From contig OX344761.1 in the NCBI GenBank assembly GCA_947034895.1, positions 91,959,447 to 92,023,446 on the forward strand: DNA of 64,000 bases, written 5' to 3'. The translations under genes and the position numbers were made by a program. The notes beneath the pieces were generated by a model. It was not told the origin of the DNA, made no database searches, and was given only the letters and a program-made list of their open reading frames with translations. The DNA comes from Rhytidiadelphus loreus (lineage: Eukaryota; Streptophyta; Bryopsida; Hypnales; Hylocomiaceae). Below, one piece after another: positions 34,072-45,747 of this stretch (positions are counted from its first letter, which is position 1; each line of letters opens with the position of its first letter).

Positions 34072-35460
34072 AGACTCGTGCCTAAATCAAAAGTTATGTT
34101 GCCTTGAGTTTTCTAGGCAACTTAGACAATCTGTCCAAAGTTCCTCCTCTACTTTTGAAATTTGGCAAGTACGCAATTGTCAAAAAAATAGCCATATGTA
34201 TTGTGAAAATCTCACTTTGGGAGGAGTTAAAGTCTTTTGAAACTATCGAGCAAGGTTTAGAAAAAGAATTCTTCGAACTTCAAACGTTTGTTATAATCTT
34301 TAAAAGTTTCAAAAAAAATTTCCACCCATTCCCATGGTAGTCTACTAGTCTTTAGAGTACATATTTCTATGGTTGAATTTTTAAGAATTTCTTTTTTGCA
34401 TTTTTTTCTCACTGTCTCCCAAAGTGGTAGTTTTTGACATTTTTTTGCGAAATGTGCCTCGGTCCTTTTGGGTTGGCCCCATGCATTGCACTGCACCTTC
34501 CTTTTTTTCCATGTCTGGCTGAGCTTACCTTCACCACCAAATCTAACATAACATGTATGTCTGCATCCTTCTCGCACAGACACACCAGTCTGTGCGAGCT
34601 TCCTCATCAACGCTCCCTACCAAGCTAGACTAGTTCCAACTGCCACTCATATCCCGACAGATTTGTCCCCCAGAAATGCAGAACATCCGGAGCTAGGCCC
34701 TCGTTCATGGAAGGGCGAGGTAGGGGCGTGGTGAGGGCCGTTGACAGAACCTCCGTCTCTCCATCGAACTCCACGACTGACTGTCTGTCTGTCTCTCTCC
34801 ACCACCAATTCTATTTCATTAGTCCATGCAACCACATGGTAAATGTCGGCCACATCAACACCGAACTTGGAGAACAAGTCTTCGAATGTACGTAACAACC
34901 ACCATGTCGAATTCTGAACTGCCTTGGAGTATAAATCCAGAGGCATGCATTCCATTGCTCCACAACATTCAATTCATTCGGCAGCTCGAGCTCACTTTGC
35001 CTCGCATTCGATCATTCAACTGCTGGGAATGATCGCACTGCTTGAGTAAGACTTTGAGCTTGTAGCAATTGCAAAAGTCCTGCTAGCTAGACGTTCATCA
35101 TCCAAACAGCATTCATTGACTTAAGTTTTGATTGGAGGGAAGGTTCAGAAGCTTCATTTCATTTCATTTGCTTGAGGTTTCATTGCACATTTGCCTACGC
35201 TTGAATGTTGAGCAGCTCCTCTTCAAACTGAGCCATCACTTGTGAAATAGATATATTTACAGACAGTAGTGATCTTCTTCTTTAGCATAATTATCATTCT
35301 TTGGCATATTTATTGCTTTTCATATTTAGAGTGATTTCTTGCGAAGGGTGTATTAATACCATCATTCTTTAGCATATTTATAGCATTTTCATATCGATCA
35401 GTACATTTACTTGATCTTAGAGTGATTTCACACGAAGGGTGCTACTAGCATCATTTGGCC
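34072..35460 (+). promoter_or_regulatory. Upstream region of the 35461 peptide frame
   Basis: From about 34600 the sequence becomes more GC-rich. A TATA motif (TATAAAT, 34930-34936) sits in CTTGGAGTATAAATCC, similar in setting to the gene-2 TATA. An ATG at 34945 opens a 34-codon upstream frame ending at 35049. The segments 35320-35365 and 35405-35457 are a diverged direct repeat (AGAGTGATTTC..GCGAAGGGTG). No known protein matches in 34072-34600. Confidence 0.45.
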
Positions 35461-35526
35461 ATGGCTGGAGAAGGCGGCAGCGGTGATGGTGGTGACTCCA
35501 AGTACAACAGCGGTGGACAACGCTGA
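35461..35526 (+). CDS. Short peptide frame related to the GDGGSSKW family
   Basis: The frame encodes 21 residues: MAGEGGSGDGGDSKYNSGGQR. GDGGDSKY lines up with GDGGSSKW of the tandem-duplicated genes, and the start context GGCCATGGCT resembles theirs (GCCATGGCC). It has one unit only, and the KPPSK half is replaced by NSGGQR. A TATA motif lies about 530 bp upstream. It may be a diverged single-unit member, a remnant, or chance. No signal peptide is present. Function unknown. Confidence 0.4.
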   Translation: MAGEGGSGDGGDSKYNSGGQR

Positions 35527-36430
35527 CTGAGGCCATAGCTCCCAAAAAATCATTAATCTTCATAAATGGGTGCTTCCCTGAATTCAGGTCCGAGGCTGGA
35601 GCTCCATAAATTATTGGCATTTCCGAACTTCTTCAACTCAGCCCCATCAAGAGTTGATTGAAAAGAGTGCTTTGGATGTTGATATCATCAACGGAGTTCT
35701 GAAATCTCATCCACGACTAATTCCAAAATGCTCCTGCAGATCCCGGCCGTGTGGAATTGGTGGTATAGTCATCCTCTGATTAAACTCAAGAGTTAACTTT
35801 CCTTGGAAGCTTTTGATTATGTGTGTTCATCATGACTACGTAGCGATTGTGCCCTCAATAAAATTTGAAAAAGATCATTGGTGTATGGATACCAAGTGTA
35901 CGTCTCCCGGCATATACCATTTGCTGCAAACTATATGCCAATCATGGAATTATGTTACTTTGATCATTCTAAAGTTGTGCAATTCTATACTTCTAGCGTC
36001 AATCCTGGCCTGGGAGAAGAATCCGGCCTCTTTGGAAGTTTGTTTGAATGACGCTCGAGGCTGTTCTGTTTTTGAATGTAAATCTCGGTGCACTTAGGAT
36101 TCGTGACTTGAAAGAGCAACTTCAAGATTCTACTAATATTGTTCGACTTCCGTGGCGGGTTGTAACAGTGCTTCTCAGGGAAACCACCACTTGAAATGCG
36201 CAGCATTGGTACATTCTCTTGGCCCTTTGCAAGATGCTTGTCTGGATACACAACGCTCACTATGCCAGTGTGAATCATTGAAGTTTCTCGGAAATAGAAG
36301 AAGTAAACAGAACAATGGCAAATTACACTTGACAGCATCATCTTCACCACACAAGTTTCCATCGGGTGTTCAACTAATGCGCAAAGAAGGGGAACACATT
36401 GTTGTCTTATGTGCAGCTTTTAATCACAGG
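35527..36430. other. Downstream unique region
   Basis: Mixed-composition sequence up to the start of the duplicated segment. Short open frames on both strands (for example 35985-36362, minus) resemble nothing known. I see no repeat or transposon ends. Confidence 0.5.
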
Positions 36431-37239
36431 AAAAATAAAAGAATCAAAATATGACACATCAAATAGTCAAAATTCAAAAATTAAACCATTTCAAGAGACA
36501 AGTGTTGAATCCAATCTCATGGTATGGTTGGGGGCATGGTAGAAACTAGACTTAATAAACTTTATTTCATCAATTGCTCTCAAATTTAAAAAATCCATTC
36601 ATATGGCTAAAATTTAGATTTAGATAAAGCAACAAAAACTACCAAAATGCACTATATAGTGGTCTATGGATTTTCCACTTTGTTGTGTAGGAAAGTTAAG
36701 ATGGCAAAACATTCATTTCATCCTTATGGCTTGTGTAGAAATTTTTTTATGACAATTGACAAAACCATTTTTCCATCCTTGGCACTTAAAATCATTCATT
36801 AGAAATAGAATAGACGTTTGGAAAGCCCCCAAGCATTTCACAAGCAAGGCCATATTATAAAGGTTATGTGACCTATGATGCATACAATTTTCCAAACTCA
36901 ATTTATTATGTTTCTATCTTGTTTGAGGCTTTGAGTATCCCAAATCTTATCATAATTGTTTATTCTAGTAAATTGTTCTATGTACTCATCAATTGACTTA
37001 TTTAAACAACTTATAAAGCTAGTACATACTATGCTGAATGTTGGTAAGGGCCATCGTATACAATATGGTAACCGTAGTAACATTAAACAATTACGATTAA
37101 TCTAAGTTGGTTGTTCAATTCAACCAATTAAAAATTTAGAATATTAAGGAATCTTTTAACCATTAAGTATTTAAATTAAGTAAAATAAGAAATACATTGT
37201 CGAATTCAAAGTATTGTACACACTCTCTAAGCCAATGGA

Positions 37240-38620
37240 GGGTGATTGCAAAAAAGAGTGAACCATTTTGGGGTAGATGCAAGAAACACCGAACGATTTA
37301 GGGAGCGTTTTGCCAAAATTGTGTTTTTTCTGCCTAGTACTACAAGTACCGGTAGTACTATAAAACGGAGCAATCTTAGTTGTTGATCAGAAAAATCAGC
37401 GGCCAGTAGTACTTTTGAGTACTTAATAATACTAAAACAGTACTATTTGAAAAAAATGACGGTTTGTCACAAAAAGTAAATAAAATTAAGTATAAATTAA
37501 TAATAATTAGAAAATCATGAATAAAAAAAAACTAAGAATTGGCCATTTGTAAGGACTTGATAGTGATTACATTTCACCAAAAACTAAAAGTTGAAACGAT
37601 CATGAATGTTTGGAGCGCTATAGGCAAGGGACCCCTATTTGCATGCATGTTGAGGACAAAGAATTGTGTTTTTTTGAATGCCCTTTGGTGGGCACAAGCC
37701 CTTCTATTGTGGCAATAGCCCACAACAATCCTAGACGTACATCATCATTTTTGGATACTCTACAGTACTAAAAACCTCTAAAACGCAATGTGTGACAAAT
37801 TAGGTAAATTACAATTTAATTGAAGGATTTTTTTCAAAATTTCTCAAAAATAAGGAATTTGAGGATTTCCAAGTTAGCCATCTCCAATAAAAATTTCAAG
37901 TACATGGACTTCATTTCCCAAAAGATATGGCGAATGGCAACTCCGTCATTCTAATTGTGACGCAAAATGGTACCGGTGTTTATTGCATTCACCCTTTGGT
38001 AGCATTCTGCCAAAATTGCAGTTTTTACGCTCAATACTATAAGTACTACAATACTACAAAACAGAACAATCTCAGTTGTTGATCTAAAAATTCAACAACT
38101 AATAGTACTTTTGACTACTTGTAAGGGTTTTGTCACAGAAAATAGATACAATTAAGTATAAATTAATAATAATTAGAAAATCATAAACTAAAAAAACTAA
38201 AAATTGGCCATTTGTAATGACTTGATAGTAATCACATGTATTTCACCAAAAACTAGAAGTTGAATGTTTGGAGCACTATGTGCAAGGGCCCTCAATTTGT
38301 ATACATGTTGTGGTGTTATTTTTAATGCCCTTTGGTAGGCACATGCTTTTTTAATATAGAAATAGCCCAGGAAAAATTCAAGTGAACATCATGATTTTTG
38401 AATACTCTATAATACTAAAAACCTCTAACCTACAAAGTGTGACAAATTAGCTAAACTAATGTATATTGATAAAATTATCTCATGCTTTTTTATTTAGCCA
38501 TTTTCAATAAAAAAAAATCAAGTCCATTGGCTTCATTTTCCAAAATCTATAGTTGATGGCAACTCCGTCACTTCAATAGTGACATCAAATAGGAAAGGTC
38601 CTTCTAACATCATCCTTGAT
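37240..38620. repeat. Two head-to-tail copies of the 0.7-kb repeat
   Basis: The units 37240-37975 and 37980-38620 are diverged from each other and from 6195-6905. Landmarks recur in order: GCCAAAATTG, AGTACTACAAGTAC, TTGTTGATC, GACTTGATAGTGATTACAT, TAGCCATCTCCAATAAAAAT and TCATTCTAATTGTGAC. The block interrupts sequence that is continuous in copy 1 (about 8235). Confidence 0.8.
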
Positions 38621-39009
38621 GTGATTCACCAAAACTTGTCATCATTATGACGGTGAACATAGATAAAGAAAAAATTATTAAATTTTACCATTTCCTTGAG
38701 AAGTACATTTCAATGACAGAGTTTTGGAGGACTCCTTGGAGGGCTCCATGAGGTACCATTTTGTGTCTCATACAAAGGATCGACACCAAATGTCCTATGA
38801 AAAGTGTGACCCCCCTAAGAAAATGCCACAAACTTCTCTTCAAGTTTATAATTTAGTTAGATACCTTTTGGCTCATGTTTGTCTTGTAGGGCGTCTCTCA
38901 ACCATGTCGTGTGGAACATGTATGTGATTGAGATGCGAAATGAATCATGTGCTCGTAGAATATTTCTAACTAGTATTCTCAATACATTAAAAGAATCTAC
39001 CCATTAGAG

Positions 39010-39760
39010 TATTAGACTGAGGGGAGGGGTTTGTAACCACTTCTCGTTTCTTAACCTGGGATGGTGAAAACCTACGAAAGCTAGACAGTATCGAGACAGC
39101 CGCTCATGCTGACGCCCGTGATTTCGGCAGCAGCGGACCCCGCTTTGTCATCATCCAGCACTCCAGCAGTACAGAATGTAAAGCTCAGGACTCCTCCTCT
39201 GACTTCCAACCTTGCAGGAGAGTCAGTTACGTTCTCCTCGAGCTGACCAACTCGAACTAACTAAAATAACGGCTTCTACTTCGGGTCTCATCGGTGTCGC
39301 CGGCGTCGCCGCCGGCGTTCAAAACGAATGTTTTCCCATGCCTCCATACTTACAATGCGATTTGAAGAAGGTGCGCTTGAGTGGATTAACCTTGGTCCGT
39401 CAAGTTCAGTTGTCTGTTGACAAAGTCGTCGGCCTTGTTTGAACCCAGATCGCTGGCTGCAGCGTGAATCAGAACGTGTAAAAGACGAGCATCGCACTTT
39501 CATTCTGCCACAACAAGCTCACCTGAGTTATCGATCAACCCAACCTGAAGCCCGGCTCTGAAGCAACTGATTTACCGAACTCGCTTGTGCATGCACCCGC
39601 ACCGGAGAAACAAATTGACACTCGAAGTCAGATTCAGATCGGTTTGAGCAGCATTCAATTCCTTCTGAGAACTGCTCTAGCGCGCTAATCCAAGCTTAAT
39701 TCTAGGCGGCCGGCCAGCACCCCCCAAAGTTTGAGAGTTTCAGTACGAGAGCTAATTGCC
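39010..39760 (+). promoter_or_regulatory. GC-rich upstream region of peptide gene 1, copy 2
   Basis: Paralogue of 8640-9414 with small indels. No TATA box is clear, and no coding signal is seen before the peptide start. Confidence 0.45.
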
Positions 39761-39922
39761 ATGGCCATCATGGGCGATGGCGGATCTTCGAAGTGGAAAC
39801 CTCCATCAAAGGCTTCTCCCATGGGCGACGGAGGCTCCTCCAAGTGGAAACCTCCGTCCAAGTCTAGTCCCATGGGGGACGGCGGCTCCTCCAAGTGGAA
39901 ACCACCCTCGAAGCGTCAATGA
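39761..39922 (+). CDS. Small peptide gene 1, three-unit repeat (copy 2)
   Basis: The translated protein is identical to that of 9415-9576: 53 residues with three MGDGGSSKWKPPSK units. Start context (TTGCCATGGCC), frame and stop are the same, while the surrounding non-coding DNA carries small indels and substitutions. It lies about 3.0 kb upstream of gene 2 in the same direction, with no insertion in between, so this copy probably shows the ancestral layout of the pair. No targeting signal is visible. The identical protein could reflect selection or simply a recent duplication. Confidence 0.7.
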   Translation: MAIMGDGGSSKWKPPSKASPMGDGGSSKWKPPSKSSPMGDGGSSKWKPPSKRQ

Positions 39923-42398
39923 AACAAGCTCGTTGGGTTCATGACAATCGCTCGAGATCAGCGTCCACTGTTGACGAATGCAACTGACTGAGGCAAGAAT
40001 TCAAGCTTCAATTGAATGTCCCGGCCAGTTCTGTCTCTGAAAAGCGCAAATTCCTCAATCCAAGAACGAATTGCAATCGAATGTCCAGGCTAGAAAGACC
40101 TTGCAGGACCAGCAGATCGATCGAATATGGACCGAGCCAGTCAGGTTCCCTGAATGGGGAGATCTCGACTATCCCATTGATTACAATTCATTAGCTCCGA
40201 TCGAGCCTCAGCTCCAAACTCAAAATACCAATTAGTTTGTACAGATTCATTTTAGGTGACTCGAGAGTAGTTCCTCATTCTTTTATTCAATTCACACATT
40301 GTGAAAACGATTTGATTTGACCTTCATATTACCACCGACGGCTTAATTGAAGCTGCTCACTTGACACCTTACACAGCTAAATGCGTATGAAAAGCTTCTG
40401 TTTCTTGAAAGATTTGTGCGCTTCGATTGGTTCTTGGATGTCTTCACAAAGATCTTTTTTGCGATTCCGATTCTTGAAAAAGTGAGAGAGGGAAAAGCAA
40501 AATAGGTCCTTGTGCTTTCAATGCCGAGATGGGCTCAATCATTTGTGAGATAAATCTGAGTGTGATCAATGTGGTGACCACCTTCAGGATCGATCGATCT
40601 GTGATCACCTTCAGGAGTCAGGAGTCAGGAGTCAGAATTTACCCCTACGTAATATACAATGTTTGGAACAATTTCAAGTGTTTCTGATATCACGTACAAA
40701 ACGTGATTCCCATATTGACATTCCATGTGGAGCTTCCTCCACTTTGCACAAAGTGATTGCTGAAAGCCGTTCAACCTGCATGATTCCTGGAGCGTGTTCC
40801 AAAATCTACACGTGTGCTTGATAAAATACGTTGCACCATATGTTCCAAAACGCTGCCTGTAACGAAAAGTATTGCTGAATCACGTTTACGAACCCTCGGA
40901 ATTCGAACACTACCGGACTGGAGGTCCAATTTATGGAAGACTGAACCAGTGCCGACCTTCAAATGTGGCACTGCATTGGGCATGAACTCATTTTGAATTT
41001 TCGTTTTTCCTTAGGATTATTTACCGTGCGTCTCTAGTGACACAAGTCGATGGTCAAGGATGATCCATTTGGAAAAGGTAAGGTTACTTTACATCTAGCA
41101 CCTAACTGATCAGCTCAGCAGGAGAAAGAGATGCAATAGCGTTTGTTAAATTGGCGTCCAAATATGCTCTGCAACCTAATTCCAATATCAATCCTACTGA
41201 AATGAGCTCATGGAGAAGATGAAAAGCCTTTGCTCGCTGGTCCAACGGTCAATTAGCTCAGATCGCAATCGGACGGGTGCGTCACTCTGAATTCTACTCG
41301 CCGAAAAGAGCACATGCAGAAGTCTAGGCTGAGTGGAGGAGCTCTCACTGGAGACTCAGTCTTGGCCATTGTTGACGCAGCGAAGTCTCTAGAAGCCCAA
41401 GTGCGTGAGAACAACAGACGATTCGGAGAACATTTCCCATGAAGGAAAAGTGTGCCGCACGTGGGACTCGCAGGTTCCCGTTCACTTCCACACCGATCGA
41501 TCGCGTTCCGTTGCATGTCCCTCCCGGTCGCCTGACTGTCGGGCCCACTCGCTCACCGCCCTGGTCTCCTTCTTCAGTTGACTGCGATCGAATGTCTTCA
41601 TTCGTGCACCGCAGTTCAGATAATCCCTGTGATGCTTCCAATCATTTAGAGAAATAGAGACTTCGAATTGCAAAGAGTCGCACGTAAATACATGCAGTCA
41701 TTCTCGTTGAGCCATGCCGTCTCAGCAACTAACCAACCAGAGACGTTGTTGCAGCAGAAATAGCCCTTGCATGCGCCGGCCATGCCGCCAGGCCTAACAA
41801 GGAAGACTCATCAATTCTGTGGGGGAGGAGTGTTGTCACGTACGGATTGCAACCACGCTAATTACGGTCTGCCGAAGGCAGATCAGTCGGGCAGAGTGGA
41901 CAGACGAAAAGCTCCAATGGTGACCCCACGATGCCACATCGACCAAAAGGTGACTGACATGCTCTTGCAACGGGACCCGGTCAAGGAATTTTACTTCAGC
42001 AAGCAATATGGCATCAGTACGGAAGTGGGGCCAATTCACTGTGCACTTTCCGGGGAAGGACTTGGTCGTTGTACTACCCTTTTGCAGTAAAATCTTCTCA
42101 TCAATAGTTCAACGCGGACGGCAGACTCTCCAAGCACTAACTGTCTCCGGCAATTTTGACCAATAGTGGTATTTACCGAATTTTCATCTCGGTCCCTGAC
42201 CTAAGAATTGAAACCGTGGCTGCTCTTGCATGCTCCCTTGTAGGAAGTAACTTCCGCCGCCAACTAGTACGGCTTGCAAGTTTCGGTCTTCATTGGACGA
42301 CCTCTCCCGTGCATGGCGTTCCTTCGCCAGCGGCCGTTCTACACGAATACGAAATCAGAACACCCACTTCCTTTGAAGGCAATTCGAAGCTGCATGCG
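39923..42398. other. 3' flank of gene 1 and spacer to gene 2, copy 2
   Basis: Collinear with 9577-11875 with indels, including about 80 bp near 40445-40520 and a tandem GAGTCAG tract near 40615-40636 absent from copy 1. A plus-strand frame at 42156-42422 (88 codons) is intact here but truncated by the Copia insertion in copy 1. I do not recognise it, and selection cannot be judged from two copies. Confidence 0.5.
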
Positions 42399-42478
42399 CT
42401 TGGTCCTTCAGGATGTCCTTGACCGAGTCCGCGTAACTAATTTGAACAGTCTAGATCCTACCTGAACTGGAAACTAAG

Positions 42479-42485
42479 TATAAAA
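42479..42485 (+). promoter_or_regulatory. TATA box of peptide gene 2, copy 2
   Basis: TATAAAA in the same context as 17162-17168, about 300 bp before the start codon. The upstream 41-codon frame (42510-42635) keeps its exact length relative to copy 1 but has about as many amino-acid-changing as silent differences. Confidence 0.65.
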
Positions 42486-42776
42486 GAGAACCACGTACAT
42501 TTACAGTGAATGAACCAAACATTCATTCTTCCAAAACAATCTCGGCTCAGTGATCCAGTGACACGTACAATTCGGAGAGGCCAGCTGCAGCAATCTAGAC
42601 ATCGACCTTTGCTTACACCCGCAGCTCCGATTTGACACACATATTGAGCTTCTAATCGATCTGAGTGGCAGCGGCATTCATTCTGTGAACTGGAAGTGAG
42701 CTTATAGAGCCTATTGCACTTCAAGAGCGCTTCAGAAGTCTACTGAAGTCCTCACAGGGCGAGCTTATTAATTGCC

Positions 42777-42893
42777 ATGGCCGTGATGGGCGATGGGGGG
42801 TCATCGAAGTGGAGGCCTCCCTCGAAGGCGTCTCCCTTGGGTGACGGAGGCTCGTCCAAGTGGAGACCTCCGTCGAAGCGCCAACGAAACTAG
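42777..42893 (+). CDS. Small peptide gene 2, two-unit repeat (copy 2, intact form)
   Basis: The gene encodes 38 residues: MAV, then MGDGGSSKWRPPSK-ASP, then LGDGGSSKWRPPSK-RQRN-stop. Between its two units the 14-residue core has eight silent codon changes and one replacement (M to L). Compared with gene 1, Lys after Trp is replaced by Arg, a conservative change. The layout (lead of three residues, 17-residue unit, final unit ending in R-Q) matches gene 1. A TATA box and a leader of about 270 bp precede it. No signal peptide is visible; function unknown. Confidence 0.72.
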   Translation: MAVMGDGGSSKWRPPSKASPLGDGGSSKWRPPSKRQRN

Positions 42894-43504
42894 CTTGTTG
42901 GGATCATATCCTGACAAAAAGTTCTGATTGAGATCATGCATTCACGACTGTCGGCACACGGCTGGCAAAGAAAGCAAGAATTCCAGCTTCGTTTGAACAA
43001 CCCGACCAATTCATTCTCTTCCTAGCTTGCTTGCGTCAGAATCGAAGAATCACGTGAAGTTGAATGCCAATGTAGCAAGGTTGTCCAGGAGAATATGGAC
43101 CAAACGTCGTCTTCAATTCATCGACCTCGATCATCGAATTTCGAAGGAGATCTCGATCATTCCATAATTAAGTTACAGCTCTTAATTGAGCTCCAAATTA
43201 GGTTCCCAATTCTTTTGTACAGATTCAATTGACAGCAACATACAACTGTCTGGAGTAGTTCCAGTTTCTTTATTCATACATCCATCGATTCCGACGTTGC
43301 AACAATGATTGGACACTACTATCACAGCTTCGAAGGTGCGGATTCATTAATAAATATGTACATTACGCAAAGCTAAGGCCCCGGATTGATTGAAACCCTT
43401 GTCGCGGCGCGCGTTGCATTGGACTGCTGATTAATTGTCATGCATGATATGGAATGTCTGTCTTTAAATTAATTGTGGGCTAACTCAATCTGTGATCGAT
43501 GGGT

Positions 43505-45265
43505 TGCATCTCAAATCTGTGAGCATCAGCTCAAGGAGTCCGATTGAGGAACTAGTGCCGGCTGCGCTTCGAACACGGGACTGTAATATCTGGAATGAAC
43601 AGATTCACAGTAGTTGTTTCCTTCAGCTAGTTCTGAGTGTATGTAGTTGTGCTGAAACTGATATTGAAAGAATATCCATAATTGTGAAAAGGACAAATTA
43701 CAACTTCTAATTGATTAGCCCCAGGAATTCAGTAACCACCTTAGATTCCACGCTAGGCAAACTTCCAACTTAATATCTTACCTTCAATCGGGCAAACTAT
43801 GGTGTCGATCGGCAGCTAGACACTCAGAGGAAGCAACTAGTAACATCCATTACAAATCCACGCAGCATGCAGGCAAGAGTGTACTTTTCCAATTGAATTG
43901 AAAATTTTGGTATTAACCCTGGAACGTCACGATTCATTGCTGAAGCCGAACGAGACCTGGAAAGGCATGACAATTTCAAGAGCGCTGTATTGAAATAGGA
44001 GTTATCGATGCAACAAGTTACCGTAGGATCTGCAAGATTAGCTCCGAGAGAGTTGGCTGAAGCAAGAAAAATGAACATCAACGTAGAGTCTAAGGAGATC
44101 ATGAGGTTTGACCAAGATGAATTGGCCCTTGACCTTTACGGGCAGCACCTCTCCTGAGAAGAGATGCCGTGAATGCAGACAGACATGTGCACCAGAAAAA
44201 TGAGAGAAATTACTGTGCATAGAGGATGACGAGAGGAAAGGGTCTTCGAATTTCCCATTGACGCTTTGCTACATAATTTTTCTTCTGGAGCTTGCAATGT
44301 TGGAGCCTTCGGAGACAGGGATAGTCGACTCATTTTCACGTTGCGGACCGACGCCCGTACAAATGGCCGGTCTGCGAATATGCGATCACAGAAGTGCTTG
44401 CCCGCACTAACGGAAGCTTTGACGAGGTTTAAAATACTTGAAAAATTAGGTGGACTTTCTGACATCGAACCATCATGCTTGCGTCATTCTCTACATTCCT
44501 TGGTACAAAGGAGTCCTCACACATTTTTGTAGACCATTATAGAATTCAATTTCTCTATATTAGAATTCTGTATGTTTTTCTCTTCGTGGCACGTGGCTCA
44601 TCAGCGTACAGTTCCTTCATTTCGTGACTCCTTCTACAGAATGCGTGTAGCTGTCTTCAACCCATTTCGTAGAACGTCACTTCATTTTTTTAATTTAAAG
44701 CTAAACCAGCAAGCTTGGTCGGGCAACCACTGCCCCACTTCTATTCCTCAACCACAAAACTTCATTTCTTCACATTTTGGACCTCGGGCACACCAAAATT
44801 TTGCCGAAAACTTGACATGCTCCTACACGATCAGGGTGGATTGACCCCCTCGCTCGTCCTTACCAGGGGTGCATGTAAAAAAAAAGCCCCCTATTTTGGG
44901 CCGTTCTAGGGTATACTCTTGACCTCCCTAGACTAATTTGGGGTCTCTGATCGCAAAAATGAATTAAAATTTTGCAAAAAAAGTCATGTGTGGAAAATAA
45001 ATAATTCCAGGGTTTGCCCGCAGGGCCGAGCGAGGGGGTCAGTTCTCCCTGGCCCTCCTACACTTGCATTTTTCTCTTCCACCTGCTGTGAGGAATAGCG
45101 ACGCTTTCATCTGCAATGAAACCAGAAGTTATCTCCGAACATGGGAAAAATTGGATGAATGAAAATTCGTCATCCTCCGCCCACTGTGCATCGCCGACTC
45201 TGTGCGTCGTCCAGTTTTTGCACTTCGGAGCGCTCCAGGGTTAATATTGATCATTTTCATCAAAA
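43505..45265. other. 1.76-kb block present only in duplication copy 2
   Basis: Copy 1 reads straight through from GATCGATGGG to ATGTTTTG near 22430. Here those flanks are separated by 1.76 kb, and ATGGG occurs at both junctions. It is either an insertion with a 5-bp duplication or ancestral DNA lost from copy 1 through ATGGG microhomology. It is GC-mixed, with several short open frames on both strands (for example 44136-44465 minus and 44266-44532 plus) that I cannot assign. A Mutator-type element lies inside. Confidence 0.6.
44829..45054. mobile_element. 226-bp Mutator-type miniature element, 9-bp TSD
   Basis: The inverted ends share CAGGG..G.A.TGACCCCC and TCGCTCG over about 28 bp, starting GATCAGGGTGGATTGACCCC on the left. 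The 9-bp sequence CTCCTACAC lies on both sides (44820-44828 and 45055-45063). A 9-bp duplication is typical of Mutator-like elements. No coding capacity. Confidence 0.72.
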
Positions 45266-45522
45266 TGGGATGTTTTGAGACCCATAATTGTGACACCCAA
45301 ATGCACAATGCTCTAAATAATTTTAAACCTCTAAAATGGAGAGTCTTACAAATATGAAGTTCCAAAGGGGAACTGAGAAATGTTAATTCTTGAAAATTGT
45401 GCCATAATTGTATGTGTTTTATCATTCTTACTTCCCACCTATGACTCCATGAGAGTCGCAATAAATAATTCTACTGACTTGCAATGCACCTTTGTACATA
45501 TAATTTTGTTTAATCCCTCTTG

Positions 45523-45747
45523 CACTATAAGAAACCCATGTTTTTTGTGACAAGCCCTAATTTTTTTTGACGGATTTTTTTTTATGTCTAAGTTGACATT
45601 TAGTTGTTTTTATGTTTTTCATAATATCCAAATGATCTAATGAACATCATTAAAAACATAAAAACAGCTAAATGTCAACTTAGACATAAAAAAAAATCCG
45701 TCAGAAAAAATCAGGGCTCATCACAAAAACATGGATTTCTTATAGTG
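45523..45747. mobile_element. 225-bp CACTA hairpin element, TSD TTG
   Basis: The whole copy is an inverted repeat with arms of about 95 bp, starting CACTATAAGAAACCCATG. It is flanked by TTG (45520-45522, 45748-45750). The termini resemble family B (18599-21924): both read CACTA-AAGAAACC near the end, followed by a T run and TGACA. A transcript through it would form a long double-stranded stem, so it is a possible small-RNA source. Confidence 0.92.

Larger units (their letters stand above)
36440..45415. repeat. Peptide-gene segmental duplication, copy 2
   Basis: Collinear with 7290-22560 and in the same orientation. It lacks the Copia and CACTA insertions of copy 1, so it gives their empty sites (42399-42403 and about 43433). 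It contains two extra blocks, 37240-38620 and 43505-45265. Both peptide genes are in better condition here than in copy 1. Confidence 0.92.

Noticed and set aside
43492..43710. Possible hAT dimerisation-domain fragment (CAETDIERISIIVKRTNYNF)
   Set aside because: The resemblance to the SxxxERxFSxxKRIK pattern is short, the key aromatic residue is missing and there is no neighbouring transposase sequence.
44266..44532. Frame with LRTDART, vaguely like isocitrate lyase/PEP-mutase family proteins
   Set aside because: Only a 6-7-residue string fits; no other conserved block of that family is present in order.
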